Of a DNA stretch of 64,000 nt, positions 51,296-59,661 are shown piece by piece (the stretch's first letter is position 1; each line of letters begins with the position of its first letter). A model generated the notes under the pieces. The model worked only from the letters and a program-made list of their open reading frames with translations. It searched no databases and was not told the DNA's origin. The translations under genes and the position numbers were made by a program. The stretch is from Micrococcales bacterium (GTDB lineage: Bacteria; Actinomycetota; Actinomycetes; Actinomycetales; Dermatophilaceae). Location of the stretch: contig JAJTBD010000003.1 in NCBI GenBank assembly GCA_021287075.1, positions 62,001 to 126,000 of the forward strand. The letters run 5' to 3'.

Positions 51296-52348
51296 ATGGG
51301 AAAACTGCGTCCTCTCTCGCGCGCCGCGTCGATCTTCACGACGCCGCTGACGCCGGAGGACTTCCTGGGTCTGGTGAACCCGCTGGCCAGCTCCCGGCAG
51401 CTGCGCGGCATCGTCACCGAGGTCACCCACGAGACGCCGAATGCCGCGACCATCCGCTTCCGCCCCGGCAGGGGCTGGGACCCGCACCTGGCCGGACAGT
51501 GGGCCCGGATCGGCGTCGAGATCGACGGGGTGCGCCAGTGGCGCTCCTATTCGCTCAGCGCCCCTGCGGGCGCCGACCCCGCGATCACGGTCACGGCGAT
51601 CGGGCTGGTCTCCACCGCGCTGGTGCGTCACACCGCACCCGGTGATGTCCTCTTCCTCGCCCCGCCGCAGGGCGAGTTCGTGCTCCCCCAGCACCCCCGC
51701 CCGCTGCTGATGCTCACCGCCGGCTCGGGCCTCACGCCTGTCATGTCGATGATCCGCACCCTCATCCCACGCCGCCCCGACGCCGATGTCGTGCTGCTGC
51801 ACTCGGCCCGCACGCCCGACGACACGCTCTTCCGCGAGGAGCTGCTCGAGCTCGCCGACCAGTTCCCCGGCCTCACGGTCCACTTCTGGCACACCGCCGA
51901 GCGCGGGCGCCGGATCGGGCTCGACACCCTCGAGGACATCGAGCAGGTCTGCCCCGACTGGCGCGCGCGGGCCGCCTATGCCTGTGGACCGACCGACTTC
52001 CTCGACGCCGCCGAGGCACTGTGGCAGCGCGAGGAGGCCGACCTGCTCATGGAGCGCTTCGCGCGCGTCCTGCTCGAGGGCGCCGGCGGGGAGGGCGGCC
52101 GGATCACCTTCGAGAAGTCCGACAAGGAGGTCGAGGCCGATGGCGAGACCACCATCCTCGACGCCGGCGAGGACGCGGGCGTGGTCATGCCGAGCGGCTG
52201 CCGGATGGGCATCTGCCGCTCCTGCCTGACCCCGCTCATCTCCGGACAGCTGCGCGACCTGCGCACCGGGGAGGTCCACGGCGAGGAGGGCGAGCTCGTC
52301 CAGACCTGTGTCAACGCCGCCGCCGGCCCGGTCCACCTCGACCTCTGA
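51296..52348 (+). CDS. Ferredoxin reductase with C-terminal 2Fe-2S domain
   Basis: This 350-residue flavin-plus-iron-sulfur reductase passes electrons from NAD(P)H to the desaturase encoded next. It has the FAD-binding barrel (about 35-130, with RSYSL), the NAD(P) domain (about 140-245, with LLMLTAGSGLTPVMSMIRTL and YACGPTDF), and a plant-type ferredoxin at 265-350 with CRMGICRSC and a late Cys. It matches the role of Rv3230c, the partner of DesA3. ATG 51296 has a weak GAAGAT upstream. The desaturase gene follows after 54 bp. Confidence 0.92.
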   Translation: MGKLRPLSRAASIFTTPLTPEDFLGLVNPLASSRQLRGIVTEVTHETPNAATIRFRPGRGWDPHLAGQWARIGVEIDGVRQWRSYSLSAPAGADPAITVTAIGLVSTALVRHTAPGDVLFLAPPQGEFVLPQHPRPLLMLTAGSGLTPVMSMIRTLIPRRPDADVVLLHSARTPDDTLFREELLELADQFPGLTVHFWHTAERGRRIGLDTLEDIEQVCPDWRARAAYACGPTDFLDAAEALWQREEADLLMERFARVLLEGAGGEGGRITFEKSDKEVEADGETTILDAGEDAGVVMPSGCRMGICRSCLTPLISGQLRDLRTGEVHGEEGELVQTCVNAAAGPVHLDL

Positions 52349-52402
52349 GCCGCCACCCGTCTTGCACCGACCAGCACAGTCCCCAACAGAAGGGCAGAGA
52401 GC

Positions 52403-53626
52403 ATGACTGCCACCGCAGACCGCCCGCTCACGAGCGTGCCGACCGAGGCGCTGGAGACCACCGTCCCCTCGGCCGACACCCGTCCCCCTGCCGACGTCGC
52501 CGCGACCCCGGCCACGCATGTGCGCCGCCCGGTGATCGCCAAGACCGGCGCCCCACTGGTCCGCCCGCCGGCCGCAGCCCACCTCAGCGACGAGCAGGTC
52601 GCCGAGCTCGGCCGCGAGCTCGACGCGATCCGCGCCGATGTGGAGGCGCGCCGCGGGGCCGCCGACGCGGCATACATCCGCAAGGTCATCAAGGCCCAGC
52701 GCATGCTGGAGATGGCCGGGCGCGGCACCCTCGTCTTCGCCAAGCACCCGCTCGCCTGGGTCGCCGGCACCGGCATGCTCGGGGTCGCCAAGATCCTCGA
52801 GAACATGGAGATCGGCCACAACGTCATCCACGGCCAGTGGGACTGGATGCGCGACCCCGACATCCACTCCACGACCTGGGAGTGGGACTTCGTCGCGCCG
52901 GCCGCGGGCTGGAAGAAGACCCACAACGACACCCACCACACCTATACCAATGTGATCGGCAAGGACCGCGACGTCGGCTACAACATCCTGCGCGTCGACC
53001 GCGACCAGCCGTGGAAGCCGTGGAACATCGGCAACCCCGTCTACAACCTGCTGCTCGCACCGGTCTTCGAGTGGGGCATCGCCATCTATGACCTCGAGCT
53101 CGACGAGGTGCAGGCCGGCCGCAAGCCCATGTCCGCGCTCAGGCGCGACCTCAAGGCGGTCGGCGTCAAGCTGGCCAAGCAGGTCGGCAAGGACTATCTC
53201 GCGACGCCGGCCGTCGCGGGCCTGGCGACCGGCTCCTTCAAGGCCGCCCTGCTGGGCACCCTGGGCGCCAACGCGATCCGCAACATCTGGGCCCACGAGG
53301 TGATCTTCTGCGGCCACTTCCCCGAGGGCGCCGACACCTTCTCGGAGGAGATGATCGACGGCGAGACCCAGGGCGACTGGTATATCCGCCAGATGCTCGG
53401 CTCGGCCAACATCTCCGGCAGCCCGCTGCTGCACCTGATGACCGGCAACCTCAGCCACCAGGTCGAGCACCACCTCTTCCCCGACCTGCCGAGCAACCAC
53501 TACGCCGAGATCGCGGTCAAGGTGCGCGACATCTGCGAGCGCTACGGACTGCCCTACAACACCGGTCCCTTCCACAGGCAACTCGCCTCCACGTGGAAGC
53601 AGATCTTCCGGCTCGCACTTCCCTGA
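52403..53626 (+). CDS. Membrane fatty-acid (acyl-CoA) desaturase, DesA3-like
   Basis: This 407-residue integral-membrane di-iron enzyme probably inserts a double bond in stearoyl- or palmitoyl-CoA. The three His boxes are present: GHNVIHGQW near 139, HNDTHHTYTN near 175, and HQVEHHLFPDLPSNHY near 353. The first 60 residues are Pro/Ala/Thr-rich and probably disordered. ATG 52403 has GAAGGG about 12 nt upstream. It pairs with the preceding reductase and ends before a motif-pair hairpin. Membrane fluidity or mycolate-type lipid supply is its likely job; regulation by the divergent PucR is inferred. Confidence 0.93.
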   Translation: MTATADRPLTSVPTEALETTVPSADTRPPADVAATPATHVRRPVIAKTGAPLVRPPAAAHLSDEQVAELGRELDAIRADVEARRGAADAAYIRKVIKAQRMLEMAGRGTLVFAKHPLAWVAGTGMLGVAKILENMEIGHNVIHGQWDWMRDPDIHSTTWEWDFVAPAAGWKKTHNDTHHTYTNVIGKDRDVGYNILRVDRDQPWKPWNIGNPVYNLLLAPVFEWGIAIYDLELDEVQAGRKPMSALRRDLKAVGVKLAKQVGKDYLATPAVAGLATGSFKAALLGTLGANAIRNIWAHEVIFCGHFPEGADTFSEEMIDGETQGDWYIRQMLGSANISGSPLLHLMTGNLSHQVEHHLFPDLPSNHYAEIAVKVRDICERYGLPYNTGPFHRQLASTWKQIFRLALP

Positions 53627-53673
53627 GCCGGAGGGGGAACCGGGCGCCAGGGGACGGCGTCCGAGTCCTGTGA

Positions 53674-53722
53674 GAGAGGCGGGTATGCCGCGGCGTCAGG
53701 GGACGCGGCACACCCGCCTCTC
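53674..53722. terminator. Imperfect motif-pair hairpin between convergent genes
   Basis: A 19-bp stem GAGAGGCGGGTATGCCGCG / CGCGGCACACCCGCCTCTC with an 11-nt loop has one A-C mismatch, because the right copy of the word has changed (CGGCACAC). Confidence 0.8.
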
Positions 53723-53728
53723 GTCTGC

Positions 53729-54370
53729 TCAGGTGAGGTCGGCGCGGGGGTGCTCGGGGAAGAGCGCCCGCCGGACCGCGTGGGCCGACCAGAGGCCGAG
53801 CCCGATGCCGGTGACCACATCGGAGGGGTGGTGCATCCCGCGATAGAGCCGCGAGTAGCCGACGACGGGCGGCAGGCCATAGCGCAGGACCGGCCCGAGC
53901 AGGCGGGTCGAGGCGTGGCCGGAGCGCTCCAGGGTGCCGGCGAGAGTGGTGTGCATCGCGGTCGTCGCACCGGTGTGGCCACTCGGAAAGCTCGAGGTCG
54001 GACGCGGCCTGTCGAGCCACTCGACATCGGGGCGCGGGCGGCCGGTGGCGTGCGCGGCCGCCATGAAGCAGACCGTCTCGAGCGCGATGCTGGCCATGGC
54101 CGCCACGCCCTCGCGCCAGTCGCGGGTCGAGCGATAAGCCAGTGCCCCATAGACCACGGCCATCGAGATCGTCTGCGGCACATCGGTATAGGTCGAGGCG
54201 GCCCAGGTCCACCGGTTGCCCGCGGGGGTGCGCCGCTCGACCAGCGCCCGGTTGATCACGTCCTCCTGGGGGAAGCCCCGCAGCGGCCCCATGATGACCT
54301 TGCCTGCGGCGGCGATCGCGCCGGTGATCGCGGCGCCGGGCACGAGGATCTCGCGGACGAATCGCTGCAT
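53729..54370 (-). CDS. PAP2-family phosphatase
   Basis: This 213-residue membrane phosphatase acts on lipid phosphates such as phosphatidate or undecaprenyl pyrophosphate. The three catalytic motifs are present: HATGRPRPD (motif 1), SSFPSGHTG (motif 2, His) and SRLYRGMHHPSDV (motif 3, Arg and His). There are about five hydrophobic helices. ATG 54370 is preceded by TAGGGT (54383-54378 on the minus strand) at 7 nt, a likely leaderless start. The substrate is unknown. Confidence 0.9.
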   Translation of the reverse strand: MQRFVREILVPGAAITGAIAAAGKVIMGPLRGFPQEDVINRALVERRTPAGNRWTWAASTYTDVPQTISMAVVYGALAYRSTRDWREGVAAMASIALETVCFMAAAHATGRPRPDVEWLDRPRPTSSFPSGHTGATTAMHTTLAGTLERSGHASTRLLGPVLRYGLPPVVGYSRLYRGMHHPSDVVTGIGLGLWSAHAVRRALFPEHPRADLT

Positions 54371-54407
54371 GACCCCGACCCTAGCCGGGTGCGGCCACCA
54401 CGGTGGG

Positions 54408-54447
54408 GGCGTATGCCGCGCGCAGGAGGCAGCGCGCGGCATACGCC
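54408..54447. repeat. Motif-pair hairpin upstream of the PAP2 gene
   Basis: A 16-bp perfect stem GGCGTATGCCGCGCGC / GCGCGCGGCATACGCC with an 8-nt loop lies between the PAP2 promoter and the kinase remnant. Nothing else is evident in 54448-54507. Confidence 0.75.
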
Positions 54448-54507
54448 ATGACGGAGGCGGGGCGTCGGGCCACCCTCATGTCCCGGCCGCCCGCTGTCGC
54501 CTCCGGG

Positions 54508-54884
54508 TCAGCTGCCCTCCTCCCGGAGGGAGGCGAGGGCGTGGGTCACGCCGAGGGTCGCGGGATAGAGCTCGCGGTAGCCGGCATAGAGCCGGTCATA
54601 GGTCGGCCGGTGCTCCGCGACCGGCTCGACGACGTGACCGGAGCGTGCCCAGTCGGTCTGGGGCACAACGGCGCCCACACCGATGGCGGCCAGGAGGGCA
54701 TCGCCATAGCTCGCCCCGACCGTGGTGCGCGGGACGACCTGCTCGATCCCGCAGACGTCGCTGACGATCTGGGTCCACAGCCCGCCCTGGGTGCCGCCGC
54801 CGACGGCCACCACGCGCGCCGGCGGCCCGGCGACCTGCTCGAGGACGTCGAGGATCTCGCGGATCCCATAGGCGGTGACCAATG
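54508..54884 (-). pseudogene. Truncated FGGY carbohydrate kinase (C-terminal part only)
   Basis: Only the last 120-125 residues of a xylulokinase-like sugar kinase remain, from AYGIREILDVLEQV through VAVGGGTQGGLWTQIVSDV (ATP-binding region) to the C-terminus. The N-terminal 350 residues are missing. At about 54877-54884 the coding match stops and a DeoR regulator fragment begins on the other strand. In other sugar operons such a kinase and regulator diverge, so a deletion took both 5' ends. It is not functional. Its substrate was probably a pentose or polyol. Confidence 0.8.
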
Positions 54885-55302
54885 ACCTCCTGGCGGCCAC
54901 CGCCCTGCGCCGGCATGGCGGACCGCGCGTGCTGCTCGCCGGCGGCGAGCTGCGCGAGGGCAGCGCCCTGCTCGCCACGTCTGGACCGGCGACGGTGTCC
55001 TATCTGGAGAGCAAGCACACCGACTGGGCGATCGTCGAGGGCGAGGGCATCCACCCCTATGCGGGCCTGACCACGTCGATGCCCTGGCAGGTCGCCACCG
55101 ACCGGGCACTGCTGACCGCCGGCACCCGCCGCTGCGTCGTCGCCGCCAATGGCGCCTTCGGTCGGCGATATGTCGGCTTCATCGCCGACGTCGGCTCGGT
55201 CGACATCATCGTCACCGACGGGGCCTCGCCGACGAGGGGCTGCCCGCCTTTGCCGGCAAGGTGGTGCGCGCCGCCACCGACGAGTCCTGGGACGAGCACT
55301 AG
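54875..55302 (+). pseudogene. Truncated and frameshifted DeoR-family regulator
   Basis: The sensor half of a DeoR/GlpR-type repressor remains: TNDLLAATALRRHGG, LLAGGELREGSALLATSG and AANGAFGRRYVGFIADV match the DeoRC fold. The helix-turn-helix half is lost at about 54877. Near 55224-55230 one base is missing (DGAS then, in the next frame, DEGLPAFAGKVVRAATDES), so the frame ends at TAG 55300-55302 only if a shift is allowed. Both defects mark it as dead. The GGTGACC at the junction is a near-palindrome that reads as V-T in both genes. Confidence 0.8.
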
Positions 55303-55348
55303 GGCGCGGCCCGCCGAGGCGACGCCGCGGCATACCTAGACTTGGCCG

Positions 55349-56920
55349 GTGACCACCCCGCCGACCGACGCGTCCCCCGAGGAGTCCGGGCTGCCGGAGC
55401 AGCTCGACGTCGAGGCGCTCGGACCAGGCGTGGACCCGGCCGACCTCGAGACGACGCTGCGGGTGCTCGGGGCGCTGCACGAGCTCCCGGCGGGGCACCC
55501 CGACATCCAGACCGTGAAGCGCGCGACGGGCACGATGTACAAGCGGATCCGCAAGGCGCGCAGGGCTGCCGAGCGGGAGCGCACCCTCGGGCCGCTGCGC
55601 GAGCACGACCGCCTGGTGCTGGAGTCGACGGCCACCGGGTCGCCGATGCGCATCGACGATGAGACCAAGGGCATCCCCCTCGCCTCGACCGCCCCCGGCG
55701 CGGTCGCCGGGCATCTCAACACCCCGCGCGGGTGCTACATGTGCCACGAGAGGTTCACCCAGGTCGACGCGTTCTATCACTGGCTCTGCCCGCGCTGCGC
55801 CGCCTTCAGCCACACCAAGCGCGACCAGCGCACCGACCTGTCGGGCAAGCGTGCGCTGCTCACCGGCGGCCGGGCCAAGATCGGCATGTACATCGCGCTG
55901 CGGCTGCTGCGGGACGGCGCCGACCTGACCATCACCACCCGCTTCCCCCGGGATGCCGCGCGCCGGTTCGCCGAGCTGGCCGACTCCCCCGAGTGGCTCG
56001 ACCGCCTCACGATCGTCGGCATCGACCTGCGCGATCCCACCCAGGTCGTCGCGCTCGCCGACGAGGTCGCCTCCCGAGGACCGCTCGACATCCTGGTCAA
56101 CAACGCGTGCCAGACAGTGCGACGCAGCCCCGGCGCCTATGCGCCGCTTGTCGAGGGCGAGTCCCACCCGCTGCCCACCGACGGCCCGCTCCCCCGGATG
56201 ATCACCTTCGACCGGATCAGCGAGGCCCACCCCGCGGCACTGGTCGGCACCCTCCAGCAGCACGCTGTCGCACACGGCGAGGAGGGCGATGTCGAGCACG
56301 CGATCGACCTGACGGCGAGCGCCGCGGCCATGACCGCCCTGGCCCTGCGCGCCGGCAACGCCAGCCTCGAGGCCCACCTCGCCGGCACGGCCGTCGATGC
56401 CGGCGGCCTGCTCCCCGACCTCCAGCGCTCCAACTCCTGGAAGCACAAGGTCGAGGAGGTCGACCCGCTGGAGCTGCTCGAGGTGCAGATGTGCAACTCG
56501 GTGGCGCCCTTCCTGCTCGTCTCCCGGCTGCGGCCCTCGATGCGGGCCGCGGTCCAGGCGGGCGCCCGCCGTGCCTATGTCGTCAATGTCTCGGCGATGG
56601 AGGGCCAGTTCTCCCGCCGCTACAAGGGCCCGGGCCACCCCCACACCAACATGGCCAAGGCCGCGCTCAACATGCTCACCCGCACCTCCGCCGGCGAGAT
56701 GTTCGAGACCGACCGCATCCTGATGACCGCCGTCGACACCGGCTGGATCACCGACGAGCGCCCCCACGACGAGAAGCTGCGGATTGCCGCGGAGGGCTGG
56801 CACGCCCCGCTCGACCTCGTCGACGGCGCCGCCCGCGTCTACGACCCGATCGTGCGCGGCGAGGCGGGCGAGGACATCTACGGCTGCTTCGTCAAGGACT
56901 TCGAGCCCAGCCCCTGGTGA
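55349..56920 (+). CDS. Atypical SDR with N-terminal zinc-ribbon region
   Basis: This 523-residue protein has an N-terminal helical region (1-120), a CXXC pair (Cys129/Cys132 in CYMCHERF and Cys147/Cys150 in CPRCAAF) likely binding zinc, then a short-chain dehydrogenase domain from about 165 with the nucleotide motif LLTGGRAKIGMYIALRL and LDILVNNACQ. The usual catalytic Tyr of YXXXK is absent: the segment reads HPHTNMAK, with Thr433 four residues before Lys437, so chemistry may differ. GTG 55349 is preceded by TAGACT (55337-55342) at 6 nt, a likely leaderless start. Substrate unknown. Confidence 0.83.
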   Translation: MTTPPTDASPEESGLPEQLDVEALGPGVDPADLETTLRVLGALHELPAGHPDIQTVKRATGTMYKRIRKARRAAERERTLGPLREHDRLVLESTATGSPMRIDDETKGIPLASTAPGAVAGHLNTPRGCYMCHERFTQVDAFYHWLCPRCAAFSHTKRDQRTDLSGKRALLTGGRAKIGMYIALRLLRDGADLTITTRFPRDAARRFAELADSPEWLDRLTIVGIDLRDPTQVVALADEVASRGPLDILVNNACQTVRRSPGAYAPLVEGESHPLPTDGPLPRMITFDRISEAHPAALVGTLQQHAVAHGEEGDVEHAIDLTASAAAMTALALRAGNASLEAHLAGTAVDAGGLLPDLQRSNSWKHKVEEVDPLELLEVQMCNSVAPFLLVSRLRPSMRAAVQAGARRAYVVNVSAMEGQFSRRYKGPGHPHTNMAKAALNMLTRTSAGEMFETDRILMTAVDTGWITDERPHDEKLRIAAEGWHAPLDLVDGAARVYDPIVRGEAGEDIYGCFVKDFEPSPW

Positions 56921-56951
56921 GCCCGCGGCACACCCGCCCGCGCTGAGCACG

Positions 56952-56985
56952 CGGCATACCCCTCGCCCCTCACCCGGGTATGCCG
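56952..56985. repeat. Motif pair in reversed order after the SDR gene
   Basis: CGGCATACCC (56952-56961) and GGGTATGCCG (56976-56985) are a 10-bp inverted repeat with a 14-nt loop, in the opposite order to most pairs. It could end the SDR transcript. Confidence 0.7.
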
Positions 56986-57019
56986 TGACGTGGGCCGCGT
57001 CACGATCGCTTGCCTTTTG

Positions 57020-57056
57020 TTACTCGTGGGTATCAAGATGGGCTACCGGCCGGTAA
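57020..57056. promoter_or_regulatory. Two TetR-like operators upstream of fadE5
   Basis: TTAC-TCGTGG-GTAT (57020-57033) and CTAC-CGGCCG-GTAA (57043-57056) share the form TTAC-N6-GTAA with one end mismatch each and lie 23 bp apart. The second has a perfect 12-bp core TACCGGCCGGTA. TetR repressors of fatty-acid and isovalerate genes bind such sites. No TetR gene adjoins. The rest of the 56986-57149 gap holds a CGGCATAC word at 57133 next to the ribosome site AGGAGG. Confidence 0.5.
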
Positions 57057-57149
57057 CGCGATCCCGGCTGCCCGGATGCCGAAGCCGCGGCCCCCGGCAC
57101 GACCACGACCACGACAGACCACGGCACAGCCCGGCATACAGGAGGACCC

Positions 57150-59018
57150 ATGGGCCACTACAAGAGCAACGTGCGCGACATCGAGTTCAACCTCTTCGAG
57201 GTCTTCGGCCGCCAGGAGGTCCTGGGCCAGGGCATCTATGAGGACGTCGACGCCGACGCGGCCAAGGACATCATCCGCGAGGTCGCCCGCCTGTCGGAGA
57301 ACGAGCTGGCCGAGTCCCTGCTCGACTCCGACCGCAACCCGCCCGTCTACGACGCGGAGAACTACTCGGTGACGATGCCGGAGTCGTTCAAGAAGTCCTT
57401 CCAGGCCTATGTCGACGGCGAGTGGGGCCAGCTCGACTTGCCGGCCGAGCTCGGCGGCATGGTCGTCCCGCCGTCGGTGCGCTGGTCGGTGGCCGAGCTC
57501 GTCTGCGGCGCCAACCCCGCCATCCACATGTTCGCCGCGTCCTACTCCTTCGCGACCCTGCTGCACTACATGGGCACCGAGGACCAGAAGAAGCTCGCGC
57601 GCTGGATCGCCGATAAGAACTGGCACTGCACGATGGTGCTCACCGAGCCCGACGCGGGCTCCGACGTGGGCGCCGGCCGCACCAAGGCCACCCAGAACGA
57701 GGACGGCACCTGGAACATCGAGGGCGTCAAGCGCTTCATCACCTCGGCCGAGTCCGACATGGTCGACAACGTCGTCCACTTCGTCCTCGCCCGCCCCGAG
57801 GGCGCCGGCCCCGGCACCAAGGGCCTGAGCCTGTTCATCGTCCCCAAGTTCCACGTCGACCTCGAGACCGGTGAGATCGGCGAGCGCAACGGCGCCTATG
57901 TCACCAACGTCGAGAAGAAGATGGGCCTGAAGGTCTCCACGACCTGCGAGGTCACCTTCGGCGAGAAGGAGCCGGCCGTCGGCACCCTGCTCGGCGAGGT
58001 CCACGACGGCATCGCCCAGATGTTCAAGGTCATCGAGAGCGCCCGCATGTTCGTGGGCACCAAGGCGATCGCCACCCTCTCGACCGGCTATCTCAACGCG
58101 CTCGAGTACGCCAAGGAGCGCGTCCAGGGCGCCGACCTGACCACCCCGGCCAAGGACGCCCCGCGCGTCACGATCACCCACCACCCCGACGTGCGCCGCA
58201 GCCTCATGCTGCAGAAGGCCTACGCCGAGGGCCTGCGGGCCCTGGTGATCTACACCGCGACCCAGCAGGACATCGTCGCCCAGGCGCAGGAAGGCAACCC
58301 GGCCGCCCCGATCGAGAAGGGCACCCCGGCCGAGCTGGCCGAGCGCGTCAACGACCTGCTCCTGCCGATCGTCAAGGGCCTGGGCTCCGAGCGTGCCTGG
58401 ACCCTGCTCGGCACCGAGTCGCTCCAGACCTTCGGCGGCTCCGGCTTCCTCCAGGACTACCCGGTCGAGCAGTACGTCCGCGACGCCAAGATCGACACCC
58501 TCTATGAGGGCACGACCGCCATCCAGGGCCTCGACTTCTTCTTCCGCAAGATCGTCAAGGACCAGGGCGCGGCCATCGGCGAGCTCAACAACCAGATCCA
58601 GGCGACCGTCGACGGCGGCGGCGAGGGCGACAAGCTGGCCGCCGAGCGCGCCCTGCTCGGCACCGCCCTCCAGGACGTGCAGGCCATCCTCGGCGCGATG
58701 TTCGGCGAGCTGATGAAGTCCGACCCGCGTCAGGACGGCGGCGACCTGCGCAACCTCTACAAGGTCGGCCAGAACTCCACCCGCCTGCTGCTGTCCGCCG
58801 GTGACCTGGTCGTCGGCTGGCTGCTGCTGCGCCAGGCCGAGATCGCCCAGGCCCGGCTCGACTCCGGCGAGGCCGGCAAGGACGAGGCCTTCTACACCGG
58901 CAAGGTCGCGGCCGCGTCCTTCTACGCCAAGAACGTCCTGCCCAAGCTGACCGCCGAGAAGGCGATCGCCGAGGCCATGGACAACTCCCTGATGGACGTC
59001 CCCGAGGAGGCGTTCTAA
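57150..59018 (+). CDS. fadE5: Acyl-CoA dehydrogenase, FadE5 type
   Basis: This 622-residue FAD enzyme is of the large FadE5 group (Rv0244c is about 610). It begins [20 protein letters not shown], has [43 protein letters not shown], the catalytic Glu in [11 protein letters not shown] near 500, and a C-terminal extra helical domain. It catalyses the first oxidation step of a wide range of fatty-acyl-CoAs. The start is ATG 57150 with AGGAGG upstream. Promoter sites suggest repression by a TetR protein. Agreement with mycobacterial FadE5 is high over the whole length. Confidence 0.95.
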   Translation: MGHYKSNVRDIEFNLFEVFGRQEVLGQGIYEDVDADAAKDIIREVARLSENELAESLLDSDRNPPVYDAENYSVTMPESFKKSFQAYVDGEWGQLDLPAELGGMVVPPSVRWSVAELVCGANPAIHMFAASYSFATLLHYMGTEDQKKLARWIADKNWHCTMVLTEPDAGSDVGAGRTKATQNEDGTWNIEGVKRFITSAESDMVDNVVHFVLARPEGAGPGTKGLSLFIVPKFHVDLETGEIGERNGAYVTNVEKKMGLKVSTTCEVTFGEKEPAVGTLLGEVHDGIAQMFKVIESARMFVGTKAIATLSTGYLNALEYAKERVQGADLTTPAKDAPRVTITHHPDVRRSLMLQKAYAEGLRALVIYTATQQDIVAQAQEGNPAAPIEKGTPAELAERVNDLLLPIVKGLGSERAWTLLGTESLQTFGGSGFLQDYPVEQYVRDAKIDTLYEGTTAIQGLDFFFRKIVKDQGAAIGELNNQIQATVDGGGEGDKLAAERALLGTALQDVQAILGAMFGELMKSDPRQDGGDLRNLYKVGQNSTRLLLSAGDLVVGWLLLRQAEIAQARLDSGEAGKDEAFYTGKVAAASFYAKNVLPKLTAEKAIAEAMDNSLMDVPEEAF

Positions 59019-59029
59019 GGACACCAGCC

Positions 59030-59067
59030 CCCGCGGCATACGTTCGTCGTGGTCCGTATGCCGCGGG
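59030..59067. repeat. Motif pair in reversed order after fadE5
   Basis: CCCGCGGCATACG (59030-59042) and CGTATGCCGCGGG (59055-59067) form a 13-bp inverted repeat with a 12-nt loop, directly before a second hairpin. Confidence 0.75.
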
Positions 59068-59086
59068 TCCCACGTGGGAGCAACGC

Positions 59087-59126
59087 AGTGGCCCCGGTGA
59101 GAGACGGCTCTCTCACCGGGGCCACT
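59087..59126 (+). terminator. Terminator of fadE5
   Basis: A perfect 18-bp stem AGTGGCCCCGGTGAGAGA and its complement with a CGGC loop lies 69 nt beyond the stop. Nothing clear lies between it and 59312. Confidence 0.87.
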
Positions 59127-59312
59127 GCTTCCATTCCGCTGTCGGCGACGGGCACACCCCTGCGCTGCCGTCGCCAGCACCCCCTGCGGCGTGGTGGTCA
59201 GGTGAGGCCACCCGTCCCCTGACCGGAGCGGCCTCGCCGTGACCACCACGCTAGGGGTGGGCCGCTGGACGCGGCAATGGGGAGCACTCCCCGCCGCCGG
59301 ACCCTGCGCGCG

Positions 59313-59549
59313 TCAGTAGCGGTCGTCGCGGCGCTCGACGACGTCGGGCCCACCGCGGCGCTCGACCACCGTGTGGCTGCGCGCCCGCTGGCCGTTCATG
59401 ATCAGGCCGACGACGATCGAGAGGATGCCCGCGAGCAGCAGGATCCAGCCGATGGTGTCGAGGTTGGTGCCGACGGCGTTGTCGACCAGGTCGGTGAACG
59501 ACAGGATCGCGCCGAGGACGATGAGGGTGATGCCGAGTCCGAGTCCCAT
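59313..59549 (-). CDS. Small membrane protein, DUF6458-like
   Basis: This 78-residue protein has two hydrophobic helices (about 5-20 and 33-52) and a basic, Arg-rich C-terminal tail (HTVVERRGGPDVVERRDDRY) with a VVERR repeat, a common actinobacterial small-protein pattern. ATG 59549 has a strong AAGGAGGAG. It stands alone. A GTATGCCG word lies just upstream (59564). Function unknown. Confidence 0.78.
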   Translation of the reverse strand: MGLGLGITLIVLGAILSFTDLVDNAVGTNLDTIGWILLLAGILSIVVGLIMNGQRARSHTVVERRGGPDVVERRDDRY

Positions 59550-59661
59550 GGGCTCCTCCTTCGGTATGCCGCGTGGCCGCGGCCAGGGGGTCAGGTTGCG
59601 GACACGCTACCCGAGACGTCCGCTGACCTGCGGTTTCGCGGCATACCTCGCCGGAGGCACG

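Noticed and set aside
54875..55339. An intact small DeoR-type gene of 154 residues
   Set aside because: It lacks the DNA-binding half, and its last 38 codons read in a wrong frame compared with the family-like ending in the next frame.
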